A stretch of DNA of 64,000 nt. Source: Pseudomonadota bacterium. Lineage in GTDB: Bacteria > Pseudomonadota > Alphaproteobacteria > Sphingomonadales > Sphingomonadaceae. The notes beneath the pieces were generated by a model. The model saw only the letters and a list, made by a program, of their open reading frames with translations. It was not told the origin of the DNA and did no database searches. This document shows, in pieces, positions 1-8,664 of this stretch (positions are counted from its first letter, which is position 1; every line of letters begins with the position of its first letter). The DNA lies in contig JAFAGN010000227.1 in assembly GCA_023422695.1 (NCBI GenBank), positions 1 to 64,000 on the forward strand, written 5' to 3'. The translations under genes and the position numbers were made by a program.

Positions 1-43
1 GGCGCCTATCCGAGAGGCGCCCTTCGACAGGCTCAGGGCTACG
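1..43. repeat. Half of a palindromic intergenic repeat (CCCTTCGAC...CAGGGCTA type)
   Basis: Positions 19-41 match the right arm of the complete inverted repeat at 43028-43088 with two mismatches, and both copies are preceded by GAGGC. The left arm would lie outside the window or is missing. It sits just past the end of the desaturase gene, the usual place for such elements. Function unknown; it may act as a transcript-end hairpin when both arms are present. Confidence 0.6.
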
Positions 44-60
44 GCTCTAATGTTGGCGGT

Positions 61-1092
61 TCAGCCCTTCGCCGTGACCTGTCGCAGCACCGCGGCGTAA
101 CCCGGCGCGATCGTCATCGATTCGTGGCGTCCGGCGCGGCCCAGCATCGCATGGACTTCGGCCAGCCGGTAACAGGGCACCCCCATGAACAGGTGATGCT
201 CCGAATGATAGTTCACCCAATATGGCGCAACCGTCGCGCGGGCGAGCCAGCCCGCGTGGGTGGTGCGGGCGTGGGTAAAGGGATCGTCGCTGCCCGTGGC
301 CGTGCAGGCGTGTTCGGCGATGTTGCGGATGCGCAGATAGAGCTGGAAGGTCGTCGCCAGCCCCGCGAGCCAGAGCAGATAGGGCGTCCATCCGTAGAGC
401 GCGAGCGAGGCCGCAAGCAGCACCGCCTGCACCAGCAGGAACCGCCCGACCGCGCGCGCCACCGCCATCGCGCCCGCGACATCGACCGTCGGTGACGTCA
501 TGCCGTCGTTCGACTGTTTGTTGAACGGCGTACCGGCGGTGGTGCTGGCGCGGCCCTGTTCGGCGGTTTCCCCGCGCAGCATCGCCTTCAGCCCGACGAG
601 CGCGAAACCGAATTGCGCCATGCGCTGCTTGAAAAAGGTCTGGCCGGTCAGATCGCGCAGTATCTTGCGGCCCAGGCTGGCGCGGGTGGTGGGAAAGGGT
701 TTCGACAGCGCGAGGTCGGGGTCTTCGGCCTGCTGGGTGAATTTGTGATGCTGAAGATGATAGGTGCGATAGGCAATGAGGTCGGAGCCGACCGCGGCGC
801 CGGTCAGCCATTGGCCGAGGAAATTGTTGGTCTTGCGCACCGGATGCAGCAGCCCGTGCGCGGCGTCGTGCATCAGGATCGCAAGGCCGAGCTGGCGTCC
901 GCCGACAAAGATGATCGCGACCAGCCACGCCAGCGGGTTCTGCAACCAGGCGGCAACGCCCACCAGCGCGATGCTGACGATCCATGCATGCGCGACCAGC
1001 CAGATGCCGCGCCAGCGCGAAGCGGTGGTGATCGCCGCCCATTGGCTGCGGTCGAAGAAGCGATCGGGCGGGAGCAGGCGGACGGCAGGCAT
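61..1092 (-). CDS. Membrane fatty acid desaturase
   Basis: A 343-residue integral membrane protein of the fatty acid desaturase family, expected to introduce a double bond into acyl chains using a di-iron centre and oxygen at the inner membrane. The three histidine boxes are all visible: HDAAHG near residue 76, HLQHH near 112 and HSEHH near 298. Hydrophobic segments surround them in the usual order. The reading frame starts at ATG 1092 and ends just before the repeat at the window edge. It is divergent from the GGDEF-EAL gene. Substrate and regiospecificity cannot be read from the sequence; a carotenoid or sphingolipid substrate is possible but acyl lipids are more likely. Confidence 0.85.
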   Translation of the reverse strand: MPAVRLLPPDRFFDRSQWAAITTASRWRGIWLVAHAWIVSIALVGVAAWLQNPLAWLVAIIFVGGRQLGLAILMHDAAHGLLHPVRKTNNFLGQWLTGAAVGSDLIAYRTYHLQHHKFTQQAEDPDLALSKPFPTTRASLGRKILRDLTGQTFFKQRMAQFGFALVGLKAMLRGETAEQGRASTTAGTPFNKQSNDGMTSPTVDVAGAMAVARAVGRFLLVQAVLLAASLALYGWTPYLLWLAGLATTFQLYLRIRNIAEHACTATGSDDPFTHARTTHAGWLARATVAPYWVNYHSEHHLFMGVPCYRLAEVHAMLGRAGRHESMTIAPGYAAVLRQVTAKG

Positions 1093-1299
1093 GGCCTGCT
1101 ATAACAAGTTGCGATGCGAAACGGAATAGCATCCATTTTGGCACAGTAACGGGGTTAACAAGCGGCCCGCGGTAAGGAATTGGCAACCCCTGATTGGCCA
1201 CTGCACCAGCCGGACCAGACGAGCAGGACAAGCGGGACATTGGGGGATCGGCGTAGCATCATCCGACCGACGGTCGGCGAGTTGGCGAGCGGGGAATCG

Positions 1300-3879
1300 A
1301 TGTTCGATTCGCCCGAGTTCGTGACGCGCCTGCTGCGGGTGGCGCAGCTGTGGCACTATGTCCTGATCGGCCGCGTGCTGGCGTTCCTGACCTTTGCCTT
1401 TCTGCCCGGGGTGGCCGGCTTTCTCGATCACCCGTCGCGGTGGCTGGTGATGGCCGCCGGCCTGCCGTGCGACATCGTCGTCACCGTGGTGGGACAGGCG
1501 ATGCGGCGCCCGCGCCCGACGCTGCACCACCGGTTGCCGTTGCTGATGATGATTTGCGTCGGGCTGATCGCGCTGGGCAGCCTGCTGAACGCGGCGGCGA
1601 TGTTCGCTGCGATCGCCGTTCCCGACGGCAGCAGCCATTTCGATGCCTTTACCGCGATCCAGATCGGATCGTTGCTGGTCGCCGCCGCGGCGGTCGCGAT
1701 CGTCCGGCCCGCCTTTTTCGTGTTTGCCGGCGCCACCGCGCTGGGGGGCGCGATCGGCATTGCTTCATGGCCGTTCGCGGTCGCCGGTTTTGTGTTTCTG
1801 GGGCTGCTGATCGTCATGATGCGCGAAGACATTCGCCATCAGCGCCGCGCGACGCGGGCACAGCGGCTGTCGATCAGCGACCAGCAGCGTGCGCTGAACC
1901 TGATGCGCGATTTCGAACGCGCGGGGCGGGGGTGGTTCTGGGAGACCGATCGCCACGGCCAGCTGGTCTATATCTCGCCGACCGTCGCGGCGCGGCTGGG
2001 CCGGGCTCCATCGGACCTGGTGGGGCAGCCGTTTACCGACATCATCCGCAAACGCATCGGCAACGACGAGAATGAAGAGCGCACGCTGGGCTTCAGCCTG
2101 TCGTCGCGCACCCCGTTCAAGGAATTGACGGTGCAGGCGGCGGTGGCGGGCGAGGAACGGTGGTGGTCGATTTCGGGCCACCCGATCAGCAACGAGCTTG
2201 GCAATTTTCAGGGGTTTCGCGGCAGCGGCACCGATTTGACCGACAAGAAACGGTCGGAGCGCGAAATCAACCAGCTGGCGCGTTATGACACGCTGACCGG
2301 GCTCGCCAACCGCGCCCACATCACCGACCTGCTCGAACGCGCGCTGAAAAGCCATATCGGACAGCCGCAACCCTGCGCGCTGCTGCTGATGGACCTCGAC
2401 CGCTTCAAGGCGGTCAACGACACGCTGGGCCATCCCGTTGGCGACCAGCTGCTACAACAGGTCGCGGGGCGGCTGACCCAGATCGTCGGTGACAAAGGGC
2501 AGGTCGGGCGGCTGGGCGGCGACGAATTTCAGATCGTCGTGCCGCAGATGAGCCAGCCCGAAAAGCTGGCGGCGATCGCCAACGCCATCATCCTCAGCCT
2601 CGCCAAGCCGTTCGCGATCGAGGGCGAGCAGGTGCGGATCGGATCGTCGATCGGCATCGCGGTGTCGGAAGGGCAGGGGGTGTCCGCGTCGGCGCTGGTG
2701 CGCAACGCCGACCTCGCGCTTTATGCTGCCAAGGATGCCGGGCGCGGCGTCTATCGCTTTTATGCCGACGCGATGCACAATCAGGCGAGCGAGCGGAAGG
2801 CGATCGAGGATGCGCTGCGCGATGCGCTGGTCAAGGACGAGCTGCGATTGCTGTACCAGCCGATCGTCGATGTCGGCAGCGAACGAATTACGGGGTTCGA
2901 GGCGCTGATCCGCTGGCATCCTGCCAGCAACGAAATGATCAGCCCGTCGAAATTCATCCCGATCGCCGAGGAATCGAACCTGATCGTGCCGATCGGCGAG
3001 TGGATCATCCGCACCGCCTGCGCCAGCATTGCCCTGCTTGGTCCTGATTACCGCGTCGCGGTCAACGTATCGCCGCGCCAGTTCGCCAACGAAAAACTGC
3101 CCGCGACGATCCTGAGCGCGGTGTCGGCGGCGGGCATTCGCCCCGAGCAGCTCGAGCTGGAAATTACCGAAGGGGTGTTCCTCGATGAAAGCCCCGAAAA
3201 TCTGGCGATGTTCCAGAAATTGAAGCGCACCGGGGTGCGGCTGGCGCTCGACGATTTCGGCACCGGCTATTCGGCGCTCGGCTATCTGAAAAAGGCGCCG
3301 TTCGACAAGATCAAGATCGACCAGAGCTTCGTCCTGGGTGCCGCCGACCCCAGCAGCATGAACGCCGCGATCATCTCGTCGATCGTCGGGCTGGCGACCG
3401 CGCTCAAGATGGAAACGACCGCCGAGGGGGTCGAAACGCACGATGACCTGGCGCTGATCCGCGGGCTCGGGTGCAGCCATGTCCAGGGCTTTATCTATGG
3501 GCGGCCGATGGAGCTGGCCGAGGTGCTGGCGCTGCTGCGCGAGGGCGGGGGACGGGTCGAGGCGCAGGGGTTCAAGAGCGCGCGCGAACCGCGCTTGACG
3601 ATCTTCCGCACGATCCAGATCGCGAGCGGGGGCTATCGCTATGAAGCGATCGTGCGCAACATGTCACCGCGCGGCGCGATGATCGAAGGCCTGTGGAACG
3701 TGCCCCCGGGAACGCCGTTGACGCTGGAATTCGGCGGCGACCAGATTTTCAGCGCCGAGGCCCGCTGGTCCGCCGACAATCGTGTCGGGGTGAAATTTGC
3801 CGAGGCGATCGACATGGACGCGCTGATCGGACCCAAGACGGTGACCCCGGCGCGGGGGCGTGTGCGACGGGCGGCTTGA
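1300..3879 (+). CDS. Membrane PAS-GGDEF-EAL-PilZ cyclic di-GMP protein
   Basis: An 859-residue c-di-GMP signalling protein. Residues 1 to about 165 are hydrophobic membrane segments. A PAS domain follows (about 205-330), then GGDEF (intact RLGGDEF near 404), EAL (EALIRW near 534, DDFGTGYSAL, EGVET) and a C-terminal PilZ-like domain (about 767-850, with NMSPRG matching the NxSxxG motif). No RxxD inhibitory site precedes GGDEF. Both catalytic motifs look intact, so it could make and break c-di-GMP; which dominates is unknown. The frame is open upstream to a TTG at 1180, but ATG 1300 with GGGGA five bases before it is the better start. Coupling a PilZ sensor to GGDEF-EAL in one chain is less common than the separate domains. 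Confidence 0.85.
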   Translation: MFDSPEFVTRLLRVAQLWHYVLIGRVLAFLTFAFLPGVAGFLDHPSRWLVMAAGLPCDIVVTVVGQAMRRPRPTLHHRLPLLMMICVGLIALGSLLNAAAMFAAIAVPDGSSHFDAFTAIQIGSLLVAAAAVAIVRPAFFVFAGATALGGAIGIASWPFAVAGFVFLGLLIVMMREDIRHQRRATRAQRLSISDQQRALNLMRDFERAGRGWFWETDRHGQLVYISPTVAARLGRAPSDLVGQPFTDIIRKRIGNDENEERTLGFSLSSRTPFKELTVQAAVAGEERWWSISGHPISNELGNFQGFRGSGTDLTDKKRSEREINQLARYDTLTGLANRAHITDLLERALKSHIGQPQPCALLLMDLDRFKAVNDTLGHPVGDQLLQQVAGRLTQIVGDKGQVGRLGGDEFQIVVPQMSQPEKLAAIANAIILSLAKPFAIEGEQVRIGSSIGIAVSEGQGVSASALVRNADLALYAAKDAGRGVYRFYADAMHNQASERKAIEDALRDALVKDELRLLYQPIVDVGSERITGFEALIRWHPASNEMISPSKFIPIAEESNLIVPIGEWIIRTACASIALLGPDYRVAVNVSPRQFANEKLPATILSAVSAAGIRPEQLELEITEGVFLDESPENLAMFQKLKRTGVRLALDDFGTGYSALGYLKKAPFDKIKIDQSFVLGAADPSSMNAAIISSIVGLATALKMETTAEGVETHDDLALIRGLGCSHVQGFIYGRPMELAEVLALLREGGGRVEAQGFKSAREPRLTIFRTIQIASGGYRYEAIVRNMSPRGAMIEGLWNVPPGTPLTLEFGGDQIFSAEARWSADNRVGVKFAEAIDMDALIGPKTVTPARGRVRRAA

Positions 3880-3887
3880 CCGCGTTC

Positions 3888-3963
3888 GTCATCCCGGCGA
3901 AGGCCGGGATCTCACCCTATCGTAATGACGCACCGGCGAGATCCCGGCCTTCGCCGGGATGAC
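3888..3963. repeat. Perfect inverted repeat with self-palindromic arms
   Basis: Two 26-base arms (3888-3913 and 3938-3963) are exact reverse complements separated by 24 bases. Each arm also contains a small hairpin, CCCGGC-GAAG-GCCGGG. It lies between two convergently transcribed genes. A single arm recurs at 9248-9270. Such elements are REP-like and common in sphingomonad and Caulobacter-type genomes; it could also end transcription from both sides. Confidence 0.85.
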
Positions 3964-3975
3964 CAACTGAATTGA

Positions 3976-5250
3976 TCAATCCGCGACCCGGCCGCGGACC
4001 ATCACCCAGTCGACCTTTTCCAGCACCGCCACGTCCTTCAGCGGATCGCCCGAAACCGCGATCATGTCGGCCGACAGGCCAGGCGCGATGCGGCCGATCT
4101 CGCCTTCCATCGACAGCGCCCTGGCGGCGACCGTGGTCGCGGCGGCCAGCGCTTCGCGCGGGGTCAGACCGGCCTTGACCATCAGAGCGAATTCGCCGCC
4201 ATTGCGGCCATGTTCGAACACCCCGGCGTCGGTGCCAAAGGCGACGGGGACGCCGAGCGCCTTGGCGCGGGTTACCGCCTTGCCGACGCTGCCCAGTGTC
4301 ATGCGCACCTTTTCCTCGACCGTCGGGGTATAAACGCCCTTGCCAAGCCGTTCGCGGATGCCCTCGAACGCCATCAGCGTCGGGACGAGATAGGTGCCTT
4401 TCGCTTTCATCACCTTCAGAGCCGCATCGTCGGCGAAGGTGCCATGATCGATCGTGTCGATCCCCGCCGCCGCGGCGGCTTCGATGCCGCGCGCGCCGTG
4501 CGCGTGCGCCATCACCTTCAGCCCCAATGAGTGGGCGGTGTCGGCGATGCTTTGCAGTTCGGGGCTGGTGAAATGTCCCTCCAGCCCGCGGCCCTGCTGC
4601 GACAAGACGCCGCCGGTCGCAGTGATCTTGATGATGTCGGCCCCGGCGCGCGATGCCTTGCGCACCTTTTCGGCGCATTCGAGCGCGCCGGTGCAGGTAT
4701 AGCCCTGATCGAGCACGTCATGGACATCCTCACGAAAGCCGGTGACATCGCCATGCCCGCCAATGATCGACAGCGCCGGACCCGCGGCGATGATGCGCGG
4801 CCCGGTGATGAAGCCCGCGATGGTACCGCGGCGCAGCGAATAGGCGGTATATTGTGCCGACCCCGCCTCGCGCACCGTGGTGAACCCTGCGCGCAGGGTG
4901 ATGCCGGCATTTTTGACGCCGACGACGACGCCCCATTCGTCGGGGTCAACCGCTTCGCTGCGATAATCGCCGCCGGGATCGCCCGTCAGATGGACGTGGA
5001 GGTCGATCAGGCCGGGGAGCAGGGTCTTGTCGCCCAGATCGATTACGGTGGCGTCAGCGGGGGCAGTGGCGCGCCCTGCGGTGATCGAGGTGATGCGATC
5101 GTCGGTGATGACGATTGTCGACGGACCTTGCGCCGGCTTGTCGGCATCGGTGATGACGCTGCCCGCGTAGATGATGGTGGTTTTGGCGTTTGCGGTAGCC
5201 GCCCCCAATAGTGCGAGCGTTGCCGCAGCGGCGAGTCCGATTTTGCGCAT
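3976..5250 (-). CDS. Secreted metal-dependent amidohydrolase (imidazolonepropionase/prolidase-like)
   Basis: A 424-residue amidohydrolase-superfamily hydrolase with a clear signal peptide ending near ANA at residue 22. The metal-site landmarks are present: PGLIDLHVHL (HxH, near residue 85), a lysine in IIKITATGG that may be the carboxylated bridging residue, HAHG, DHGTF, and GTDAG for the catalytic aspartate. Family members of this exported type cleave Xaa-Pro or other dipeptides, or act on cyclic amides. It ends against the inverted repeat at 3888-3963, with the RcnB-like gene upstream on the same strand behind a terminator, so it probably has its own promoter. The substrate is unknown. Confidence 0.8.
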   Translation of the reverse strand: MRKIGLAAAATLALLGAATANAKTTIIYAGSVITDADKPAQGPSTIVITDDRITSITAGRATAPADATVIDLGDKTLLPGLIDLHVHLTGDPGGDYRSEAVDPDEWGVVVGVKNAGITLRAGFTTVREAGSAQYTAYSLRRGTIAGFITGPRIIAAGPALSIIGGHGDVTGFREDVHDVLDQGYTCTGALECAEKVRKASRAGADIIKITATGGVLSQQGRGLEGHFTSPELQSIADTAHSLGLKVMAHAHGARGIEAAAAAGIDTIDHGTFADDAALKVMKAKGTYLVPTLMAFEGIRERLGKGVYTPTVEEKVRMTLGSVGKAVTRAKALGVPVAFGTDAGVFEHGRNGGEFALMVKAGLTPREALAAATTVAARALSMEGEIGRIAPGLSADMIAVSGDPLKDVAVLEKVDWVMVRGRVAD

Positions 5251-5309
5251 CCTGTTTCCCCTGACTGATACGCTACCGTGGCGCGCCGGATAGGGGAGGG
5301 CAAGCCCAT

Positions 5310-5339
5310 AAAAAGAGGGGCCGACTGGGCCGGCCCCTC
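5310..5339 (-). terminator. Rho-independent terminator after the RcnB-like gene
   Basis: Read on the minus strand, a GAGGGGCCG/CGGCCCCTC stem is followed by TTTTT. It lies 29 bases past the stop of the RcnB-like gene and ahead of the amidohydrolase gene. Confidence 0.8.
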
Positions 5340-5367
5340 AAGTTTGTCTTCGGGTAATCGAAAGGAC

Positions 5368-6321
5368 TTACCAGAAGAAATTGTAGATCACGTCGACGAC
5401 CTCGCCGCTGTAGGTATCGACCAGGATCGCATCGTTGTAATAGCGGATCCAGCGATAGCCGTCGTATGCGGGCGGCAGGCGGTACTGCCACGGATCGTTG
5501 ATCCAGTAGCGGCTGCTGTAGAACAGCGACCCCAGGCTGAACCCGATGCTGAACCGGGTGTAGCGATGGTTGCGGTACGGCGAATAATAGGCGCCGAGAC
5601 GATAGCGGCTGCCGTACTGCTGGCGATAATCGCGCCAGTTGTAGCGCCGATCATCGCGCCACGACCGGTTCCAGTTGCCGCGGCGGTTGTCGTAGCGGCG
5701 ATCGACACGGTCATTGTTGTTGCGATCGTAGCGCCGATCGATCTGGCCATCGCGGTTGCGGTCGTACCGCCGGTCGCGCTGGTCGATCCGGTTGTTGTTG
5801 TTGCGATCCCAGCGGCGATCGAGGTCGCCGTTGCGATTGCGGTCATAGCGGCGATCGACGCGGTTGTTGTCGTTGCGGTCGTAACGCCGGTCGACTTCGC
5901 CATTGCGGTTGCGGTCCCAGCGGCGGTCGAGACGGCCATCATTGTTGCGATCATAGGCGCCGCCCTGACGGACTTCGCGCTGCTGTACCGCGCGCTGCTG
6001 TTCGCTTCGCTGCTGCCATTGCTGGCGCTGCGCCTCGCGCTGCCCATTATCGCCGCGCTGCTGCCACTGCTGCTGGCGCTCGGCGCGCGGCTGGCGTTCG
6101 GCACGCGGCTGCTGCGCCTGCTGGCGCTGCACGCGCGCTTCACCGCCGTTGTTGCCGCGCCGCACTTCGGGGCCACGCGGTCCACGATCGCCGCGGCTGC
6201 CACGATCACCGTCGCCGCGCTGCGCCAGCTGGATACGCTCGCCCGACGCCTGCGCGGCAGCCGGGGCAATGGGGGTCAGGATCGTCGCTGCGATCAGCAC
6301 CCCCCCGAACATCTTCTTCAT
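5368..6321 (-). CDS. Secreted RcnB-like protein with arginine-rich EF-loop-like repeats
   Basis: About 317 residues. A signal peptide (MKKMFGGVLIAATILT..., cleavage after AAAQA) is followed by a Gln/Arg-rich region, about seven 12-residue repeats of the form DRNxDGxxDRRY (residues about 121-208), and a C-terminal domain rich in Tyr and Trp that resembles RcnB, the periplasmic factor linked to nickel and cobalt homeostasis. The repeats match the calcium-loop spacing DxNxDGxxD but are unusually rich in arginine. The start was placed at ATG 6321, since an ATG 15 bases earlier has its GGAGA directly abutting it while the same GGAG is well spaced from 6321. A terminator follows. The metal or partner bound is not known. 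Confidence 0.65.
   Translation of the reverse strand: MKKMFGGVLIAATILTPIAPAAAQASGERIQLAQRGDGDRGSRGDRGPRGPEVRRGNNGGEARVQRQQAQQPRAERQPRAERQQQWQQRGDNGQREAQRQQWQQRSEQQRAVQQREVRQGGAYDRNNDGRLDRRWDRNRNGEVDRRYDRNDNNRVDRRYDRNRNGDLDRRWDRNNNNRIDQRDRRYDRNRDGQIDRRYDRNNNDRVDRRYDNRRGNWNRSWRDDRRYNWRDYRQQYGSRYRLGAYYSPYRNHRYTRFSIGFSLGSLFYSSRYWINDPWQYRLPPAYDGYRWIRYYNDAILVDTYSGEVVDVIYNFFW
5695..5957 (-). repeat. 36-base tandem repeats encoding DRNxDGxxDRRY units
   Basis: About seven consecutive 12-codon units inside the RcnB-like gene. The protein pattern is well kept (DRN at the start, DRR near the end) while middle positions vary among DG, NG, NN and ND. One unit carries a three-residue insertion. Confidence 0.8.
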
Positions 6322-6455
6322 GTCGCCATTCTCCAACTCATGTCCCGTGTGCTGGAGAGGCCAGCCGGGATGATGAATCGTCTGTTACCAGCGGCAAGAT
6401 GATCGGCGGCTGAACCATGCTGTTGCCTGCGGTTCAGCTACATGAACGGGCGGGT

Positions 6456-7001
6456 TCATGTGCCGGGCGGCAGCCGCAGCGCAGGCACGGCGCGCGCGGC
6501 ATCGTCGGGCCGGATACCGGGCGGCGGCGCGGCGGCGATCCGCTCCTCGCCGCGCAGCACCCGGCCCGCGCGGCGGATCGCAGTCCGGATGCGTGGATAA
6601 GTGCCGCAGCGGCAGATATTGGTAATCGCCGCATCGATTTCGGCGTCGCTGGGGTTGCTGTTGGTCCGCAGCAAGGCCGCGGCGGCCATGATCATCCCCG
6701 ACTGGCAGAAACCGCATTGCGGCACCTGTTCGGCGACCCATGCCTGCTGCACCGGATGACTGCGGTCGCGCGAAAGGCCTTCGATCGTGGTGACGAAGCG
6801 GCCTTCGCATTCCGCAATCGTCACCATGCAGCTGCGGATCGATTCGCCATCGATGTCGACTGTACAGGCGCCGCACTCGCCGGTGCCGCAGCCATATTTG
6901 GTCCCGGTCAGGTTCGACGCGTCGCGCAGCGCCCACAGCAGGGGCGTGTCGGGCTCCATCCGATATTCGACCGGACGATCGTTGACCGAGAATCGTGTCA
7001 T
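6456..7001 (-). CDS. 2Fe-2S subunit of a xanthine oxidase-family dehydrogenase (CoxS/IorA type)
   Basis: A 181-residue small iron-sulfur subunit. The plant-ferredoxin-like 2Fe-2S motif (CGTGECGAC ... C, residues about 38-58) and the second cluster motif (CGFC ... CRC, about 97-132) are both intact, as expected for the electron-transfer subunit of molybdenum hydroxylases such as isoquinoline 1-oxidoreductase. A Pro/Ala-rich tail of about 35 residues follows. The large molybdopterin subunit that normally sits next to it is not found in this window: the next gene upstream, 27 bases away, is a class II aldolase and the next downstream is the RcnB-like gene. It may partner with a subunit encoded elsewhere. 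Confidence 0.85.
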   Translation of the reverse strand: MTRFSVNDRPVEYRMEPDTPLLWALRDASNLTGTKYGCGTGECGACTVDIDGESIRSCMVTIAECEGRFVTTIEGLSRDRSHPVQQAWVAEQVPQCGFCQSGMIMAAAALLRTNSNPSDAEIDAAITNICRCGTYPRIRTAIRRAGRVLRGEERIAAAPPPGIRPDDAARAVPALRLPPGT

Positions 7002-7028
7002 GCGGGCTGGTTTAGCGCCGCCGCGCGA

Positions 7029-7793
7029 TTAGTCACGCCAGCTTGAATCGATTTTGTCGACCTTGCGCACCATCGCGTCGAATTCCATGCGGCCCGCGCC
7101 GCCCGGGGGCGATGCCATATACAGGTCGCGCTGGTGCACCGCGATCACCTCGGGGCTGACCTTGATCGGCGTACCCATGCTCAGCGTCGCCATCTGATGC
7201 TCGCACGCGCGTTGCAGCGACCAATATTTGATGAACGCTTCGGGCAGGCTCTTGCCCATCACCACCGGGCCATGATTCTTCAGCATCAGGATGCGCTTGT
7301 CGCCCAGATTCTTGACCAGCCGCTCGCCTTCCTCTTCGCGAACGGTGACGCCTTCGAAATCATGATAGGCGAGTTGGCCCTGAAAATTGCAGGCATAGAA
7401 ATTCACCGGTTGCAGCCCGCCTTCGAGCGAGCAGACGGCGACGGTCGCGGTCGTGTGCGTATGAATGATCGCGTGCGCGTCGGGCAGCACGCGGTGGAAC
7501 AGGCTGTGCTGGACAAAGCCCGCCTTGTTCACATGCCAGGGATTATCCTCGTCGACCTTGTTGCCGTCGATGTCGATCTTGACCAGGCTCGATGCATTCA
7601 CCTCGCCAAAATGCATGCCATAGGGATTGATCAGGAACGATCCTTCCTCGTCCGGCACCTTCACCGTGATGTGGTTGAAGATCAGCTCGTCCCAGCCCAT
7701 CATCGCGAAAATACGGTAGCAGGCGGCCAGTTCCTGCCGCGCCGTCCACTCGGCTTCGCTATATTTGCTGTTGCGCTTGAGCTGCGTCGCCAT
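7029..7793 (-). CDS. Class II aldolase/adducin family protein
   Basis: A 254-residue cytosolic protein of the class II aldolase/adducin fold. Zinc-ligand regions are visible: HTHTTA near residue 112 and the NHGP motif near 174. Family members cleave or epimerise phosphorylated sugars such as fuculose 1-phosphate or ribulose 5-phosphate. Proteobacterial members of this length, similar to adducin heads, often have no assigned substrate. The 2Fe-2S gene begins 27 bases downstream, so the two may be cotranscribed, though no shared pathway is obvious. ATG 7793 is taken as start. Confidence 0.8.
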   Translation of the reverse strand: MATQLKRNSKYSEAEWTARQELAACYRIFAMMGWDELIFNHITVKVPDEEGSFLINPYGMHFGEVNASSLVKIDIDGNKVDEDNPWHVNKAGFVQHSLFHRVLPDAHAIIHTHTTATVAVCSLEGGLQPVNFYACNFQGQLAYHDFEGVTVREEEGERLVKNLGDKRILMLKNHGPVVMGKSLPEAFIKYWSLQRACEHQMATLSMGTPIKVSPEVIAVHQRDLYMASPPGGAGRMEFDAMVRKVDKIDSSWRD

Positions 7794-7916
7794 GGCCTGT
7801 CCCTTTGCATGTTAGTTTCGTCTTGCTACCTATGCCACAAGCCTGGGGGGCGGCACAATCCCGCAAGCGGGCTAGGGCTTTGTCAGCAAGGGCAGGGGCT
7901 TTTGCCGCGCAGGGGC

Positions 7917-7945
7917 TTGCATTTCGCCGCGAATCCCCTTATCGG
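7917..7945 (+). promoter_or_regulatory. Candidate promoter for rpsU
   Basis: TTGCAT, a 17-base spacer and TATCGG lie about 120 bases before rpsU. This is a loose match to a housekeeping promoter and is offered only as the best candidate in the divergent gap. Confidence 0.25.
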
Positions 7946-8067
7946 CGCAGCCATCGGAACGTCGCGGGTTCGCGGCGCTTCTTTTATTGCCCTTATATCG
8001 GCGATTTATGGCGGACCGGATATCCGGTTGCCGTTCATCGTTGGACGAACCGGAGACGACACGGCAC

Positions 8068-8274
8068 ATGCAGATCATCGTTCGCGACAATAATGTCGAC
8101 CAGGCCCTTCGCGCGCTCAAGAAGAAGCTGCAGCGTGAGGGCGTGTATCGCGAAATGAAGCTGCGCCGTCATTACGAGAAGCCCAGCGAAAAGCGCGCGC
8201 GCGAGCACGCCGCCGCCGTCCGCCGCGCCCGCAAGATGGAGCGCAAGCGGATGGAACGCGACGGGATCAAGTAA
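8068..8274 (+). CDS. rpsU: 30S ribosomal protein S21
   Basis: A 68-residue basic protein with the S21 signature: [20 protein letters not shown] at the start and a highly basic C-terminal helix. S21 sits on the 30S platform near the 3' end of 16S rRNA and helps initiation. The frame is open for 27 codons upstream, but ATG 8068 gives the standard S21 N-terminus. It is monocistronic: a strong terminator follows at 8312. Confidence 0.97.
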   Translation: MQIIVRDNNVDQALRALKKKLQREGVYREMKLRRHYEKPSEKRAREHAAAVRRARKMERKRMERDGIK

Positions 8275-8311
8275 GACCCGCCCTTCCTGCAAGGATTCGG
8301 ATCGTGAAACA

Positions 8312-8341
8312 GGCGCTGCGGGCAACCGCGGCGCCTTTTTC
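8312..8341 (+). terminator. Rho-independent terminator after rpsU
   Basis: A ten-pair GC-rich stem (GGCGCTGCGG / CCGCGGCGCC, GCAA loop) is followed at once by TTTTT. It lies 37 bases past the rpsU stop. Confidence 0.9.
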
Positions 8342-8385
8342 GTTATGCGGCGTTGAGGGCCGCTAACGACCGATTGCGGCATCGG

Positions 8386-8519
8386 TCCTCCCTGTCGCGC
8401 AGCGATGGGGAGGTGGCAGCGCGAAGCGCTGACGGAGGGGCCTTGGCGCTACCGTCTCCGCCCCTCCACCATCCGCTTCGCGGGCGGTCCCCCTCCCCAT
8501 GGCTTCGCCACAGGGAGGA
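8386..8519. repeat. Interspersed palindromic repeat, about 134 bases
   Basis: The outer arms (8387-8413 and 8493-8519) are imperfect inverted copies that start with CCTCCCTGT and end with ACAGGGAGG. The interior contains further short inverted pieces such as GCGCGAAGCGC. The overall form matches intergenic repeats common in Sphingomonadales and Rhizobiales. It fills the 8275-8664 gap between rpsU and the FKBP gene; apart from it and the terminator I see nothing else there. Confidence 0.7.
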
Positions 8520-8664
8520 TCGTCAACGTCCGCTCTCCACTCCACAGCCGACATCGCCGCTAATGCTCCGCGCGCATAATTGCCTCTGGACCGCCGCGCG
8601 CCGCACCGCCTATAGGCCTCGCCAACATTTGCGCCCGCGGGCGCCTGCGGAAGGATCAGCAGAC

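Noticed and set aside
1300..3879. Possibility that this GGDEF-EAL protein is the missing LapD
   Set aside because: LapD has a periplasmic output domain, a HAMP domain and degenerate GGDEF/EAL. This protein has a multi-helix N-terminus, intact motifs and a PilZ domain, and lies 39 kb away.
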